Source: an uncultured Paraprevotella sp. (GTDB lineage Bacteria; Bacteroidota; Bacteroidia; Bacteroidales; Bacteroidaceae). From it: 64,000 nt of DNA. The position numbers and the translations under genes are program-made. Positions 40,566-48,895 of this stretch are shown here, piece after piece (position 1 is the stretch's first letter; every line of letters starts with the position of its first letter). The notes beneath the pieces were generated by a model. It did not search any database. It saw only the letters and a program-made list of their open reading frames with translations, and was not told the origin of the DNA. The stretch is taken from NCBI GenBank assembly GCA_944321365.1, contig CALULA010000001.1:372001-436000 (forward strand), read 5' to 3'.

Positions 40566-42677
40566 ATGGAAGCTAAAAAGTATGGGGGCAGAGTTTTGCC
40601 GGTCGTCCCGCGTGATGTGAGTTGGATGTATTTTAATTACAGGATTCTGCAAGAAGCGCAAAATAAGGATGTACCCTTGTTGGAACGGTTGGGCTTCTTA
40701 GGCATTTATAGCAATAATCTGGATGAATTTTTCCGCGTCAGGATGGCTACGCTGGCCCGCATTGCGGAAAGTGAGGTGAAGCAAATGAAGGCGCAGGCCG
40801 AGGACGCGCAGCGCACCATTAAGGAAATCAACCGACTGAACAGCCGTTATAACAAAGAATTTGAACATGTGGCCCAGCAGTTGACGAAAGAATTGGCGGA
40901 GGAAAGAATCTGCATCATCACCGAAAAGCAGTTGAATGAGGGGCAGCAGACATTTATCCGCCGGTTTTTCCGTAATAATCTGGCAGGATTCACCAATCCC
41001 GTCTGGCTTTCGCAGGCAGACCGGTTGTCCAATGAGTCGGACGACACGATATATCTGGCCATCAAATTGACACGGTGGCATGACGACGCCAGGAAACCTA
41101 AGAAAGATTATGCATTGGTGAAAGTTCCGGTGGATAAGTTCGGGCGCTTCGTTGTTTTGCCCGTGGAGAATGACACTCATTATATAATGTATATAGATGA
41201 TGTCATAAGGTACTGCCTGCCTATGATTTTTGTCAGTGTGGATTACGACCATTTTGAAGCCTATTCTTTCAAATTCACAAAGGATGCCGAGATGGAATTG
41301 GACAACGAGTCGGATGCCGGGACGTTGCAGAAAGTGCAGAGGGCTGTGAGAAGCCGTAAGAACGGACAGCCCATCCGTGTGATTTTTGACGCGTCGATGC
41401 CGAAAGACCTGTTCAAGAAAGTCATGCTGAACATGTCCCTTGACAAGTTTGACACGACATTGTCCGGCGGACGTTATCAGAACCACAAGGACTTGATGAA
41501 GTTTCCTGATTGTGGAAGGACGGATTTGAAATACCCGCAGTGGAAGCCGTTATTCCTGCCGGAATTTACGGGAGCACGGAGCATGCTGGACTTGATTCGC
41601 GAAGAAGACCGTTTCCTGCACGTCCCTTATCACTCTTTTGACCATTATATCCAGTTGCTTTGTGAGGCTGCCATCTCACCGAGAGTGAAATCTATCAAGA
41701 CCACGCTCTATCGTCTGGCCAAAGACAGCAAGGTGGTGGAAGCTCTGATTGCAGCTGCCAAGAACGGGAAGAAAGTCACGGTGGTCATTGAGCTGTTGGC
41801 ACGCTTTGATGAATCGAGCAACATCAAGTGGAGCAAACGCATGAAAGATGCAGGCATCAATGTGATATTCGGTGTAGAAGGTCTGAAAGTGCATTCCAAA
41901 CTTTTGTGGGTAGAGATGGGAGGCGGCCATGACATAGCGTGCGTGGGAACGGGCAATTTCCATGAGGGGAATGCCAGGGTCTATACCGACTGCATGCTGA
42001 TGACGGCAGCTCCGTCTGTCGTCAAGGATGTGGCCAACGTGTTCCGCTTTATAGAAAAACCTTTCCTTCCTGTGAAGTTCAAGGAACTGCTGGTTTCTCC
42101 GAACACCATGAAGAAGAATGTTCTTGCCATGATACAGACGGAAATAAAGAATAAACGCTTGGGAAAGGAGGCTTACATAAAAGTGAAAATCAACCATATT
42201 ACGGATGAAGACGTGATGAAGAAACTTTATGAAGCCTCTGCTGCGGGAGTCGATGTTGATTTACTTGTGCGAGGCAACTGTTCGTTGGTAACAGGTATAC
42301 CAGGCAAAAGCGACAAGATACGTATACATGGCATCATTGATCGTTACCTGGAACATAGCCGTATTCTTATTTTCTGCAACGGTGGTGACGAACGTTATTT
42401 TATCGGTAGCGCGGATTGGATGCCGCGTAATCTGAACAGCCGTATAGAGGTGATGACACCGGTTTACCATGTCGCTATACGCAGGGAATTGAAACGTATT
42501 GTTGAATGGGGCATGAAAGACAATCAGAAAGGACGTATCGTGGACGGAACTGGTGAAAACCGTTTCTATGCCGGAGATGAAAATGCCGTTCCGTTCCGTT
42601 CGCAAGAGGAATTATATCGTTATTATGAGGAACAAGTCGCGGAAATGAATGCCGTGCATAAAAACAATGAGTTATGA
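40566..42677 (+). CDS. ppk: Polyphosphate kinase 1
   Basis: A 703-residue PPK1 that reversibly makes inorganic polyphosphate from ATP. All four domains are represented: N domain (WMYFNYRILQEAQNKDVPLL), head domain, and two phospholipase D-like C domains with KTTLYRLAKDSKVVEALIAA and GVEGLKVHSKLLWVEM. His443 in the VHSK motif is the likely autophosphorylated histidine. Its stop overlaps the ppx start (ATGA at 42674), so synthesis and degradation enzymes are made together. Confidence 0.95.
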   Translation: MEAKKYGGRVLPVVPRDVSWMYFNYRILQEAQNKDVPLLERLGFLGIYSNNLDEFFRVRMATLARIAESEVKQMKAQAEDAQRTIKEINRLNSRYNKEFEHVAQQLTKELAEERICIITEKQLNEGQQTFIRRFFRNNLAGFTNPVWLSQADRLSNESDDTIYLAIKLTRWHDDARKPKKDYALVKVPVDKFGRFVVLPVENDTHYIMYIDDVIRYCLPMIFVSVDYDHFEAYSFKFTKDAEMELDNESDAGTLQKVQRAVRSRKNGQPIRVIFDASMPKDLFKKVMLNMSLDKFDTTLSGGRYQNHKDLMKFPDCGRTDLKYPQWKPLFLPEFTGARSMLDLIREEDRFLHVPYHSFDHYIQLLCEAAISPRVKSIKTTLYRLAKDSKVVEALIAAAKNGKKVTVVIELLARFDESSNIKWSKRMKDAGINVIFGVEGLKVHSKLLWVEMGGGHDIACVGTGNFHEGNARVYTDCMLMTAAPSVVKDVANVFRFIEKPFLPVKFKELLVSPNTMKKNVLAMIQTEIKNKRLGKEAYIKVKINHITDEDVMKKLYEASAAGVDVDLLVRGNCSLVTGIPGKSDKIRIHGIIDRYLEHSRILIFCNGGDERYFIGSADWMPRNLNSRIEVMTPVYHVAIRRELKRIVEWGMKDNQKGRIVDGTGENRFYAGDENAVPFRSQEELYRYYEEQVAEMNAVHKNNEL

Positions 42678-43663
42678 TGGAAGGTATGAATTTTGCAGCT
42701 ATAGATATCGGGACGAATGCTGCTCGGTTGCTGATTAAGAACATCGACCACAATCCGCTGGGAGAAACCAAGTTCAGGAAAGTGCTTTTTATCCGTTATC
42801 CGCTTCGTTTGGGTATGGATGTTTTCTCGAAAGGGAAAATCGGACGTGAGCGGGCCGAGATGATGATGCGTATGATTAAAGGATTCAAACAGATGATGCG
42901 CATGTATGACGTGATAGACTACAGAGCTTGTGCGACAAGTGCCATGCGCGATGCTAAGAACGGAAAAGCGTTGATTAAAAAGATAGAGAAGAAAACGGGT
43001 ATCCATATAGATTTGATCGACGGGAAGGAAGAAGCGGGTATTTTATATGGCAATCATATCGAGAAACTTCCAAACAAGGAGGGTACATTCATGTATGTGG
43101 ATGTAGGCGGAGGCAGCACGGAGATAACTTTGCTGCATCGTGGAAAGATGGTCGGTTCGATGAGCTACAATATAGGTACGATCAGATTGCTGAACCGTGC
43201 GGTGAAAGATGGTATTGTAGATGGTTTGAAGGCAGATATGGAGGGCATGTTTATCAATTACGGACCGATCAATATCATTGGAAGCGGAGGAAATATCAAT
43301 AAATTGTTCAGGTTGGCTGAGGAAAAGAACAAGAAAGAGCTGAAACTGCCTATTGCTTCCTTGCGTCGTTTGCACGATGAATTGCATCCATTGTCCATCG
43401 AGGAACGTATGGACCGTTTCGGATTGAAGCCAGATCGTGCGGATGTGATTGTGCCGGCAGCCGAGATATTCCTTATCATTGCCGAATGCATACATGCAGA
43501 GTATGTGTATGTTCCGACGATAGGATTGGCAGACGGTATCATAGGGGAGTTGTATGCTAAGGTTACACGCAAGGAAGAAGAACGTATACGGCGGGGCAGG
43601 CTTCAATTGAGTGCGGAGGCAAGTGGGTTGATGAATGCGGAAACGCTGGAGAGTGACGATTGA
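42674..43663 (+). CDS. ppx: Exopolyphosphatase (Ppx/GppA family)
   Basis: A 329-residue ASKHA-fold phosphatase hydrolysing terminal phosphates of polyphosphate, with possible pppGpp activity. Signatures: FAAIDIGTNAARLLI (phosphate 1), YVDVGGGSTEITLL (phosphate 2), and IIGSGGNINKLFRL. It corresponds to the short form that lacks the C-terminal HD-like domains of E. coli Ppx (513 residues). Two ATG codons, 42674 and 42677, are possible starts. It overlaps ppk by 4 bp, indicating translational coupling. Confidence 0.92.
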   Translation: MMEGMNFAAIDIGTNAARLLIKNIDHNPLGETKFRKVLFIRYPLRLGMDVFSKGKIGRERAEMMMRMIKGFKQMMRMYDVIDYRACATSAMRDAKNGKALIKKIEKKTGIHIDLIDGKEEAGILYGNHIEKLPNKEGTFMYVDVGGGSTEITLLHRGKMVGSMSYNIGTIRLLNRAVKDGIVDGLKADMEGMFINYGPINIIGSGGNINKLFRLAEEKNKKELKLPIASLRRLHDELHPLSIEERMDRFGLKPDRADVIVPAAEIFLIIAECIHAEYVYVPTIGLADGIIGELYAKVTRKEEERIRRGRLQLSAEASGLMNAETLESDD

Positions 43664-43734
43664 CATCAGTGCTTTCCCGACTGTATTATAAAAAATAAAA
43701 AAGGTATATTGAGAACTTTTTTGCGCTTTTTTTG

Positions 43735-43742
43735 TACTTTTG
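43735..43742 (+). promoter_or_regulatory. Promoter -7 element of the M6-type protease gene
   Basis: TACTTTTG, 21 bp before the ATG at 43764. Confidence 0.6.
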
Positions 43743-43763
43743 CTTCCACAAAGTAAAAAACTT

Positions 43764-45773
43764 ATGAGATTGTTTTATACATTGGGTTGTCTGTTGTTGG
43801 CTGCAAACCTTTTGGCTGTTCCTGCCCGGCGCTTCACTTTTCAGGCGCGGATGACCGACGGAACTCTTGAGAATATTACTTTCTGCGGAGATGAGTATCA
43901 GAGCTTTTATCTGAGTGAAGACGGTTATGTCGTGGAGAAGTCGGTCCGTGGTGACGGTTATATCAAAACTGGAAAGCGTCCTGCCGACTTGTTGTCGGAC
44001 ATGCGGTCCGTACAGTTGCGCAGTGGCATCGGCTCTCCGGAAGATGCACCGATCAAATCGGTCGGTAGCCCTAAGATACCGGTTATATTGGTAAATTTCA
44101 GCGATACGAAAATGACGGTGGCTGATGCTGATGCTGACCTCCGTGACTACTATGACAAATATTGCAACGGGACACGTGACGGCGTACTTTATACCGGTGC
44201 CGGGAGTAAGGGAGCTGTGCGAGATTATTTCGTACAGCAGAGCGATAGCTTGTTCTTGCCTGAATTTGAAATCGTCGGACCGGTTACGTTGTCCAGGCCA
44301 TTGGCATATTATGGCGAGAACTCAGGCGGAAAAACAGATGTTAATTTCTCTGATTTTTGTGAGGAAGCCTTGCAGTTGTCAATGGAACTGCGCCCGGACT
44401 TTGAGGGCACCTTTGACAACGACGGAAACGGAACGGTGGATCTGGCGTTCTTCATCTATGCCGGTTTGTCCGAGGCGGAATGTCGGGGCGGGATGCCGGA
44501 AACCATTTGGCCAAAGGAATGGCTGCGTCCTACAGTCGTCAATGGCGTGACGGTTTCTGTGATGGCCTGTACTTCAGAACTGTCTGTTACATCGGCAACG
44601 GTAGATGAGGACGGAACAGTGACCATCAATAAGACTGAGCCTGCCGGCATCGGGACAATGTGTCATGAGGTAGCTCATTCGTTGGGGCTTCCTGATGAAT
44701 ATGACACAAGGAATGGAGTGGCACTGGGTATGTCTTACTGGTCGTTGATGGATTCCGGAAACTATTGTGACAATGGGAAGACACCGTGCGGACTGACTGC
44801 TTACGAAAGAGATTTCTTGGGGTGGAGACCGTTAGAAGTGTTGGGCACAAGTACTACGGTGCGTCTGCGTCCCTTGGAAGCTGGAGGTGGTGCTTGTAAG
44901 GTGGTCAATCCGGAACATGCGGACGAATATTATGTGTTGGAAAACCGTCAGACAGTAGGATGGGACAGTGGATTGTGTAAATTGGGGCATGGAATGTTGG
45001 TGGTCCATGTGGATTATAATGCAGCCTCTTGGGCATCTAATATTCTGAATGTCGATCCGGATCACCAGCGTATGAGTTTTATTCCGGCTAATAATATATA
45101 TGTAGGGCCTTCAAACGCAACTTCACAAGTCGAATTACTGAATGCTCTGGGGGGACAGCCCTATCCGGGAATAACGGGTAATGTAGCATTGACCGATGAA
45201 ACTGTGCCGGCTGCCACTGTGTTTCAGGGAGGTCTGATGGGACGTCCGGTTACGCAGATTCGTGAATTGGATAATGGGGATATCGTATTTAAGTTCATGG
45301 CCAAAGGGCAGCTTGCCGCTCCTGAGAATCTGAAGGCCGATGAGTTGACGTCTGCAGGCTTCCGGTTGTCATGGGACAAATCTGTCAATGCCGGTTGTTA
45401 TGCCGTACAGGTTTATGGCATTGATGCTGAAGATAAGATGTCGGAAGTGCCCGTCTTTGCTGTAGATTCAGTCTATTCAGAGACCTGTGAGGTTACATTG
45501 GGCAAGAATGCTTCTTATACTTCTTATGCTTGTAGTGTTTCTGCATTGCACGATGAGTATGAGGATTCTCCGTGGTCTGATTCCTATGTGGTGAGATGGT
45601 CAGCCGATGGTATACGGTCGGCTGAAACGGATAGAGAAGATGGTGAAGTGAAGATTTATTCTTTGCACGGAATTCTGGTGGGAGATTCACGTGCGGATTT
45701 AAAGACACTTCCGTCCGGTATATATATAATAGGTATAGACGGACGCCGGTCAAAAATAGTTGTGGGCAAGTAA
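43764..45773 (+). CDS. Secreted M6-type zinc metalloprotease with T9SS-like C-terminal tail
   Basis: A 669-residue secreted protein. Start ATG 43764 gives a signal peptide (RLFYTLGCLLLAANLLAVPA). The catalytic domain contains GTMCHEVAHSLGLPDEYD, a HExxH zinc motif with the downstream Asp of the M6 (immune inhibitor A-like) family, and later GMSYWSLMDSGNY, a Met-turn. A fibronectin-III-like module follows (LKADELTSAGFRLSWDKSVN). The last 40 residues (VKIYSLHGILVGDS, LPSGIYIIGIDGRRSKIVVG) have the pattern of type IX secretion sorting domains. It is probably exported or surface-bound and degrades proteins outside the cell. The DUF4923 gene is 25 bp downstream. Confidence 0.85.
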   Translation: MRLFYTLGCLLLAANLLAVPARRFTFQARMTDGTLENITFCGDEYQSFYLSEDGYVVEKSVRGDGYIKTGKRPADLLSDMRSVQLRSGIGSPEDAPIKSVGSPKIPVILVNFSDTKMTVADADADLRDYYDKYCNGTRDGVLYTGAGSKGAVRDYFVQQSDSLFLPEFEIVGPVTLSRPLAYYGENSGGKTDVNFSDFCEEALQLSMELRPDFEGTFDNDGNGTVDLAFFIYAGLSEAECRGGMPETIWPKEWLRPTVVNGVTVSVMACTSELSVTSATVDEDGTVTINKTEPAGIGTMCHEVAHSLGLPDEYDTRNGVALGMSYWSLMDSGNYCDNGKTPCGLTAYERDFLGWRPLEVLGTSTTVRLRPLEAGGGACKVVNPEHADEYYVLENRQTVGWDSGLCKLGHGMLVVHVDYNAASWASNILNVDPDHQRMSFIPANNIYVGPSNATSQVELLNALGGQPYPGITGNVALTDETVPAATVFQGGLMGRPVTQIRELDNGDIVFKFMAKGQLAAPENLKADELTSAGFRLSWDKSVNAGCYAVQVYGIDAEDKMSEVPVFAVDSVYSETCEVTLGKNASYTSYACSVSALHDEYEDSPWSDSYVVRWSADGIRSAETDREDGEVKIYSLHGILVGDSRADLKTLPSGIYIIGIDGRRSKIVVGK

Positions 45774-45798
45774 AACAAATCCATAAAATTAGAATAGG

Positions 45799-46464
45799 AT
45801 GAAAAAGATGAGTTTGAAATTACTCCTGTTGGGAGTGGGAATGTTGTTCTCAATGAGCGCAGATGCGCAGATTACTAACTTGTTGAAGAATGTATTAGGT
45901 AATACAAAAACAGAAACAAGCAGTGATGATACAACAAGCGAAACGCAAAGTGGTGGCATCGTCTCTTTGTTCAAAAATCTGATTGGAACGGCGAAAGTCG
46001 ATGGCTCCAGTCTGAAAGGCAACTGGTCGTACGAAAGTCCGGCTGTAGTCTTTGAGTCAGAGAATCTTTTAAAGAAGGCAGGAGGCTCTTTGATTACCAG
46101 CACTGCTGAAAAGACTTTGCAGAAATATCTGAGAAAGATTGGCTTTGAAGAAGGTAAGGTATCCATCTCGTTTGACGGGGATGAGTCTTATACTATGCAG
46201 ATAGGGACAAAATCAATTAACGGAACTTACACGGTGGCAGATAATGAAATCACGCTACAGCGTACCGGTCTGTTGAGTCAGCCCATTAAGGCCAACCTGG
46301 CTTTACAAGGTAATGAGATGCAGATTACTTTTAAGGCAGACAAGTTATTGGAGTTCCTGACCAAGATTTCAAGTCTGACAGAGAACAGCACACTGAACTT
46401 AATCGGTAATATTGCCGGTGGTTATGACGGAATGCAACTTGGATTCCAATTCAAAAAACAATAG
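45799..46464 (+). CDS. DUF4923 family secreted protein
   Basis: A 221-residue exported protein with a signal peptide (KLLLLGVGMLFSMSADAQ) and an N-terminal segment rich in Thr/Ser (NTKTETSSDDTTSETQSG). The C-terminal two thirds (LKGNWSYESPAVVFESENLL; YTMQIGTKSINGTYTVADNE; MQITFKADKLLEFLTKISSL) match the lipocalin-like DUF4923 proteins of Bacteroidales, of unknown function. ATG 45799 is taken; ATG 45808 is also possible. It is probably co-transcribed with the protease. Confidence 0.75.
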   Translation: MKKMSLKLLLLGVGMLFSMSADAQITNLLKNVLGNTKTETSSDDTTSETQSGGIVSLFKNLIGTAKVDGSSLKGNWSYESPAVVFESENLLKKAGGSLITSTAEKTLQKYLRKIGFEEGKVSISFDGDESYTMQIGTKSINGTYTVADNEITLQRTGLLSQPIKANLALQGNEMQITFKADKLLEFLTKISSLTENSTLNLIGNIAGGYDGMQLGFQFKKQ

Positions 46465-46540
46465 AATATCTTTTATTCTATGTGAAATATATGCCAACGA
46501 AACGGTTGCCTTTTAAGAAGGAGCCGTTTCGCCTTTCTGA

Positions 46541-46954
46541 TTACCTCCGTGGAGTAAAGGTAAGATCACGGGGTATCTTTACCAGTTTTTTACCTACGAC
46601 TTTCTTAATAACAGCTCCGTCTTCCTGCTCAAACAGATATGTAGAATCATCTTTTATGGTAAGGCGGACTTGTTGTGTTTCAGAGCCAAAGTCGTTGGAG
46701 AGTCTGATAATGGCCGTTTTTTCATCCTTAATTTCAGAAGATGTAATCATCCATATTCCATAAACATTTCCGTTCATGTAACCTTTCATGGGGCCAAACA
46801 TCTCCATTCCTGGAACGTTGATGCTTTCTTCATATAAATCTATGTGGAGGTTTATTTTGTTTTTCGGGTCATATAAGTTTTGCTTGAAAGGCCGTTGGGC
46901 TATTATAAAGCTTGTTTGTAAGCAAAAAGCAATTAAGAACAGATATTTTTTCAT
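46541..46954 (-). CDS. Small exported protein of unknown function
   Basis: A 137-residue protein with a clear signal peptide (KKYLFLIAFCLQTSFIIA). The mature region alternates polar and hydrophobic residues (NKINLHIDLYEESINVPGME; YGIWMITSSEIKDEKTAIIR; VRLTIKDDSTYLFEQEDG), typical of a small beta-barrel or lipocalin-like fold. I do not recognise the family. It converges with the DUF4923 gene, 76 bp apart, and is divergent from glycogen synthase. Confidence 0.7.
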   Translation of the reverse strand: MKKYLFLIAFCLQTSFIIAQRPFKQNLYDPKNKINLHIDLYEESINVPGMEMFGPMKGYMNGNVYGIWMITSSEIKDEKTAIIRLSNDFGSETQQVRLTIKDDSTYLFEQEDGAVIKKVVGKKLVKIPRDLTFTPRR

Positions 46955-47118
46955 GTCAAACTTCTTTTTATGTAAAGATAGGTTGTCTTTTGTTTCAGGC
47001 GAAATAAATTAATGCTTTTTCATGAGTATTTATTTTGATTTGAATTTCTTTTCGGAAACGATTAACTGTTTTTTATGAATGTTTTAGCAGAATGTGTTTA
47101 ATAGCAGGCTATTTCTTT

Positions 47119-47147
47119 TTGTTGTTTTCATATTTTTTGTAACTTTG
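47119..47147 (+). promoter_or_regulatory. Promoter of the glycogen synthase-phosphorylase pair
   Basis: The -7 element TAACTTTG is at 47140-47147, with TTG at 47119-47121, 18 bp upstream. It is 22 bp before the ATG. Confidence 0.65.
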
Positions 47148-47169
47148 TAAAGTTTATAAAAGGTTAAAA

Positions 47170-48855
47170 ATGAGTAAGAAATTGTACGTTCCTGATTTCA
47201 TCTTTGAATCCAGTTGGGAAGTTTGTAACAAAGTTGGGGGGATTTACACCGTATTGTCTACGCGGGCAAAGACACTTCAAAATGAATTTCCGGATAAAAT
47301 AATGTTCATTGGGCCTGATTTATGGCAGGGAAAGGAAAACCCATTATGGGCAGAGGATGAAACTTTGTGGACGGATTGGCGCGCGATAGCGAAGCAAGAG
47401 GGACTGAATGTACGAATAGGCCGATGGAATGTTCCGGGAAAACCAATGGCGGTTTTGGTGGATTTTCAGTCTTTCTTTGCCATTAAGAATGATATTTATA
47501 CACATCTGTGGGAAGATTTTGGCGTGGATTCTCTGCATGCTTACGGTGATTATGATGAAGCTTCCATGTTTTCATACGCTGCAGGAAGAGCTGTTGAGAG
47601 TTTCTATAACTGCATGTTAAAAGGTCATAGTGAGAATGTCATTTATCAGGCAAACGAGTGGATGACAGGGTTAGGGGCCTTATATGTCAAGAAGCATGTT
47701 CCTGAAATTGCCACCATATTTACCACGCATGCAACGAGTATCGGGCGTTCCATAGCCGGTAATCACAAACCGTTGTATGAATATCTCTTTGCATATAACG
47801 GTAATCAGATGGCACAAGAGTTGAATATGCAGTCTAAACATTCGATAGAACGTGAGACAGCTCATAATGTGGATTGCTTTACAACTGTGAGTGAAGTGAC
47901 GAACCGAGAATGTGCGGAATTGTTGGACAAACCGGCTGATGTGGTTCTGATGAATGGTTTTGAGAAAGATTTTGTCCCTTCTGGTGCTCAGTTTACAGCG
48001 AAACGCGAGGAGGCACGTAAAAAGATTATAGATGTTGCGGAGGCATTGTTGGGGACAGAGTTTGATGATAATGTGATGATTGTGTCTACCAGCGGGCGAT
48101 ATGAATACCGCAACAAGGGAATCGGGTTGTATATGGAGGCTTTAAACCGCTCGTTACGGAATAAGGATCTGAAACGACAAGTGCTGGCATTGGTTCAGGT
48201 TCCTGCGTGGGTCGGCAGTCCAAGGGAAGATTTACAACAACGGTTAGCGTCAGGCTTGAAATACAAAACTCCTTTGGAGTGGCCGCTCTTGACGCATTGG
48301 TTGCATGAGATGTCGCATGATCAGGTGATAGATTACATGAAGCGTTACAATATGTGGAATCATCCTGAAGATAAGGTAAAGGTTATTTTTGTTCCATGTT
48401 ATTTAGACGGAAAAGACGGAATCTTCAATACGCCATATTATGATCTGCTCATCGGAAATGATCTGACTATATATCCTTCATATTATGAGCCATGGGGGTA
48501 TACACCATTGGAGAGTGTGGCTTTTCATGTGCCTTGCATCACGACGAATCTTTCCGGATTTGGCATGTGGGTCAATCAGCTTTTGGGTAGGAATGGTGAG
48601 TTGGAAGATGGAGTACAAGTGCTGACACGGACAGATTACAACTATTCGGAAGTGGCAGATGCTATAAAGGATTCTATCGCGGCTTTTGCTTCATTCAGTA
48701 GTGAGAAGATAGAAAATGCGCGGAAGAATGCGGCACGGATTGCCGAGCATGCTCTGTGGAAAAATTTTATTCAGTACTATTATCAAGCTTATGATTTTGC
48801 TTTGCGGAAAGCCAAGCAGCGTTGTGCTGTGAAGCTGTCGGCAGGCAAAGAATAG
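47170..48855 (+). CDS. Glycogen synthase (GT3-like)
   Basis: A 561-residue retaining glycosyltransferase. Its start, FIFESSWEVCNKVGGIYTVL, resembles eukaryotic-type (GT3) glycogen synthases, which use UDP-glucose, rather than bacterial GlgA (GT5), which uses ADP-glucose. The E-x7-E nucleotide-sugar motif is intact in YEPWGYTPLES (Glu440 and Glu448). It should elongate alpha-1,4-glucan. It is co-transcribed with the phosphorylase gene 40 bp downstream. The sugar-nucleotide preference is inference. Confidence 0.88.
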   Translation: MSKKLYVPDFIFESSWEVCNKVGGIYTVLSTRAKTLQNEFPDKIMFIGPDLWQGKENPLWAEDETLWTDWRAIAKQEGLNVRIGRWNVPGKPMAVLVDFQSFFAIKNDIYTHLWEDFGVDSLHAYGDYDEASMFSYAAGRAVESFYNCMLKGHSENVIYQANEWMTGLGALYVKKHVPEIATIFTTHATSIGRSIAGNHKPLYEYLFAYNGNQMAQELNMQSKHSIERETAHNVDCFTTVSEVTNRECAELLDKPADVVLMNGFEKDFVPSGAQFTAKREEARKKIIDVAEALLGTEFDDNVMIVSTSGRYEYRNKGIGLYMEALNRSLRNKDLKRQVLALVQVPAWVGSPREDLQQRLASGLKYKTPLEWPLLTHWLHEMSHDQVIDYMKRYNMWNHPEDKVKVIFVPCYLDGKDGIFNTPYYDLLIGNDLTIYPSYYEPWGYTPLESVAFHVPCITTNLSGFGMWVNQLLGRNGELEDGVQVLTRTDYNYSEVADAIKDSIAAFASFSSEKIENARKNAARIAEHALWKNFIQYYYQAYDFALRKAKQRCAVKLSAGKE

Positions 48856-48895
48856 ATATGATGAACGTTTATATGTTTTATTAATTGTATAGTTT

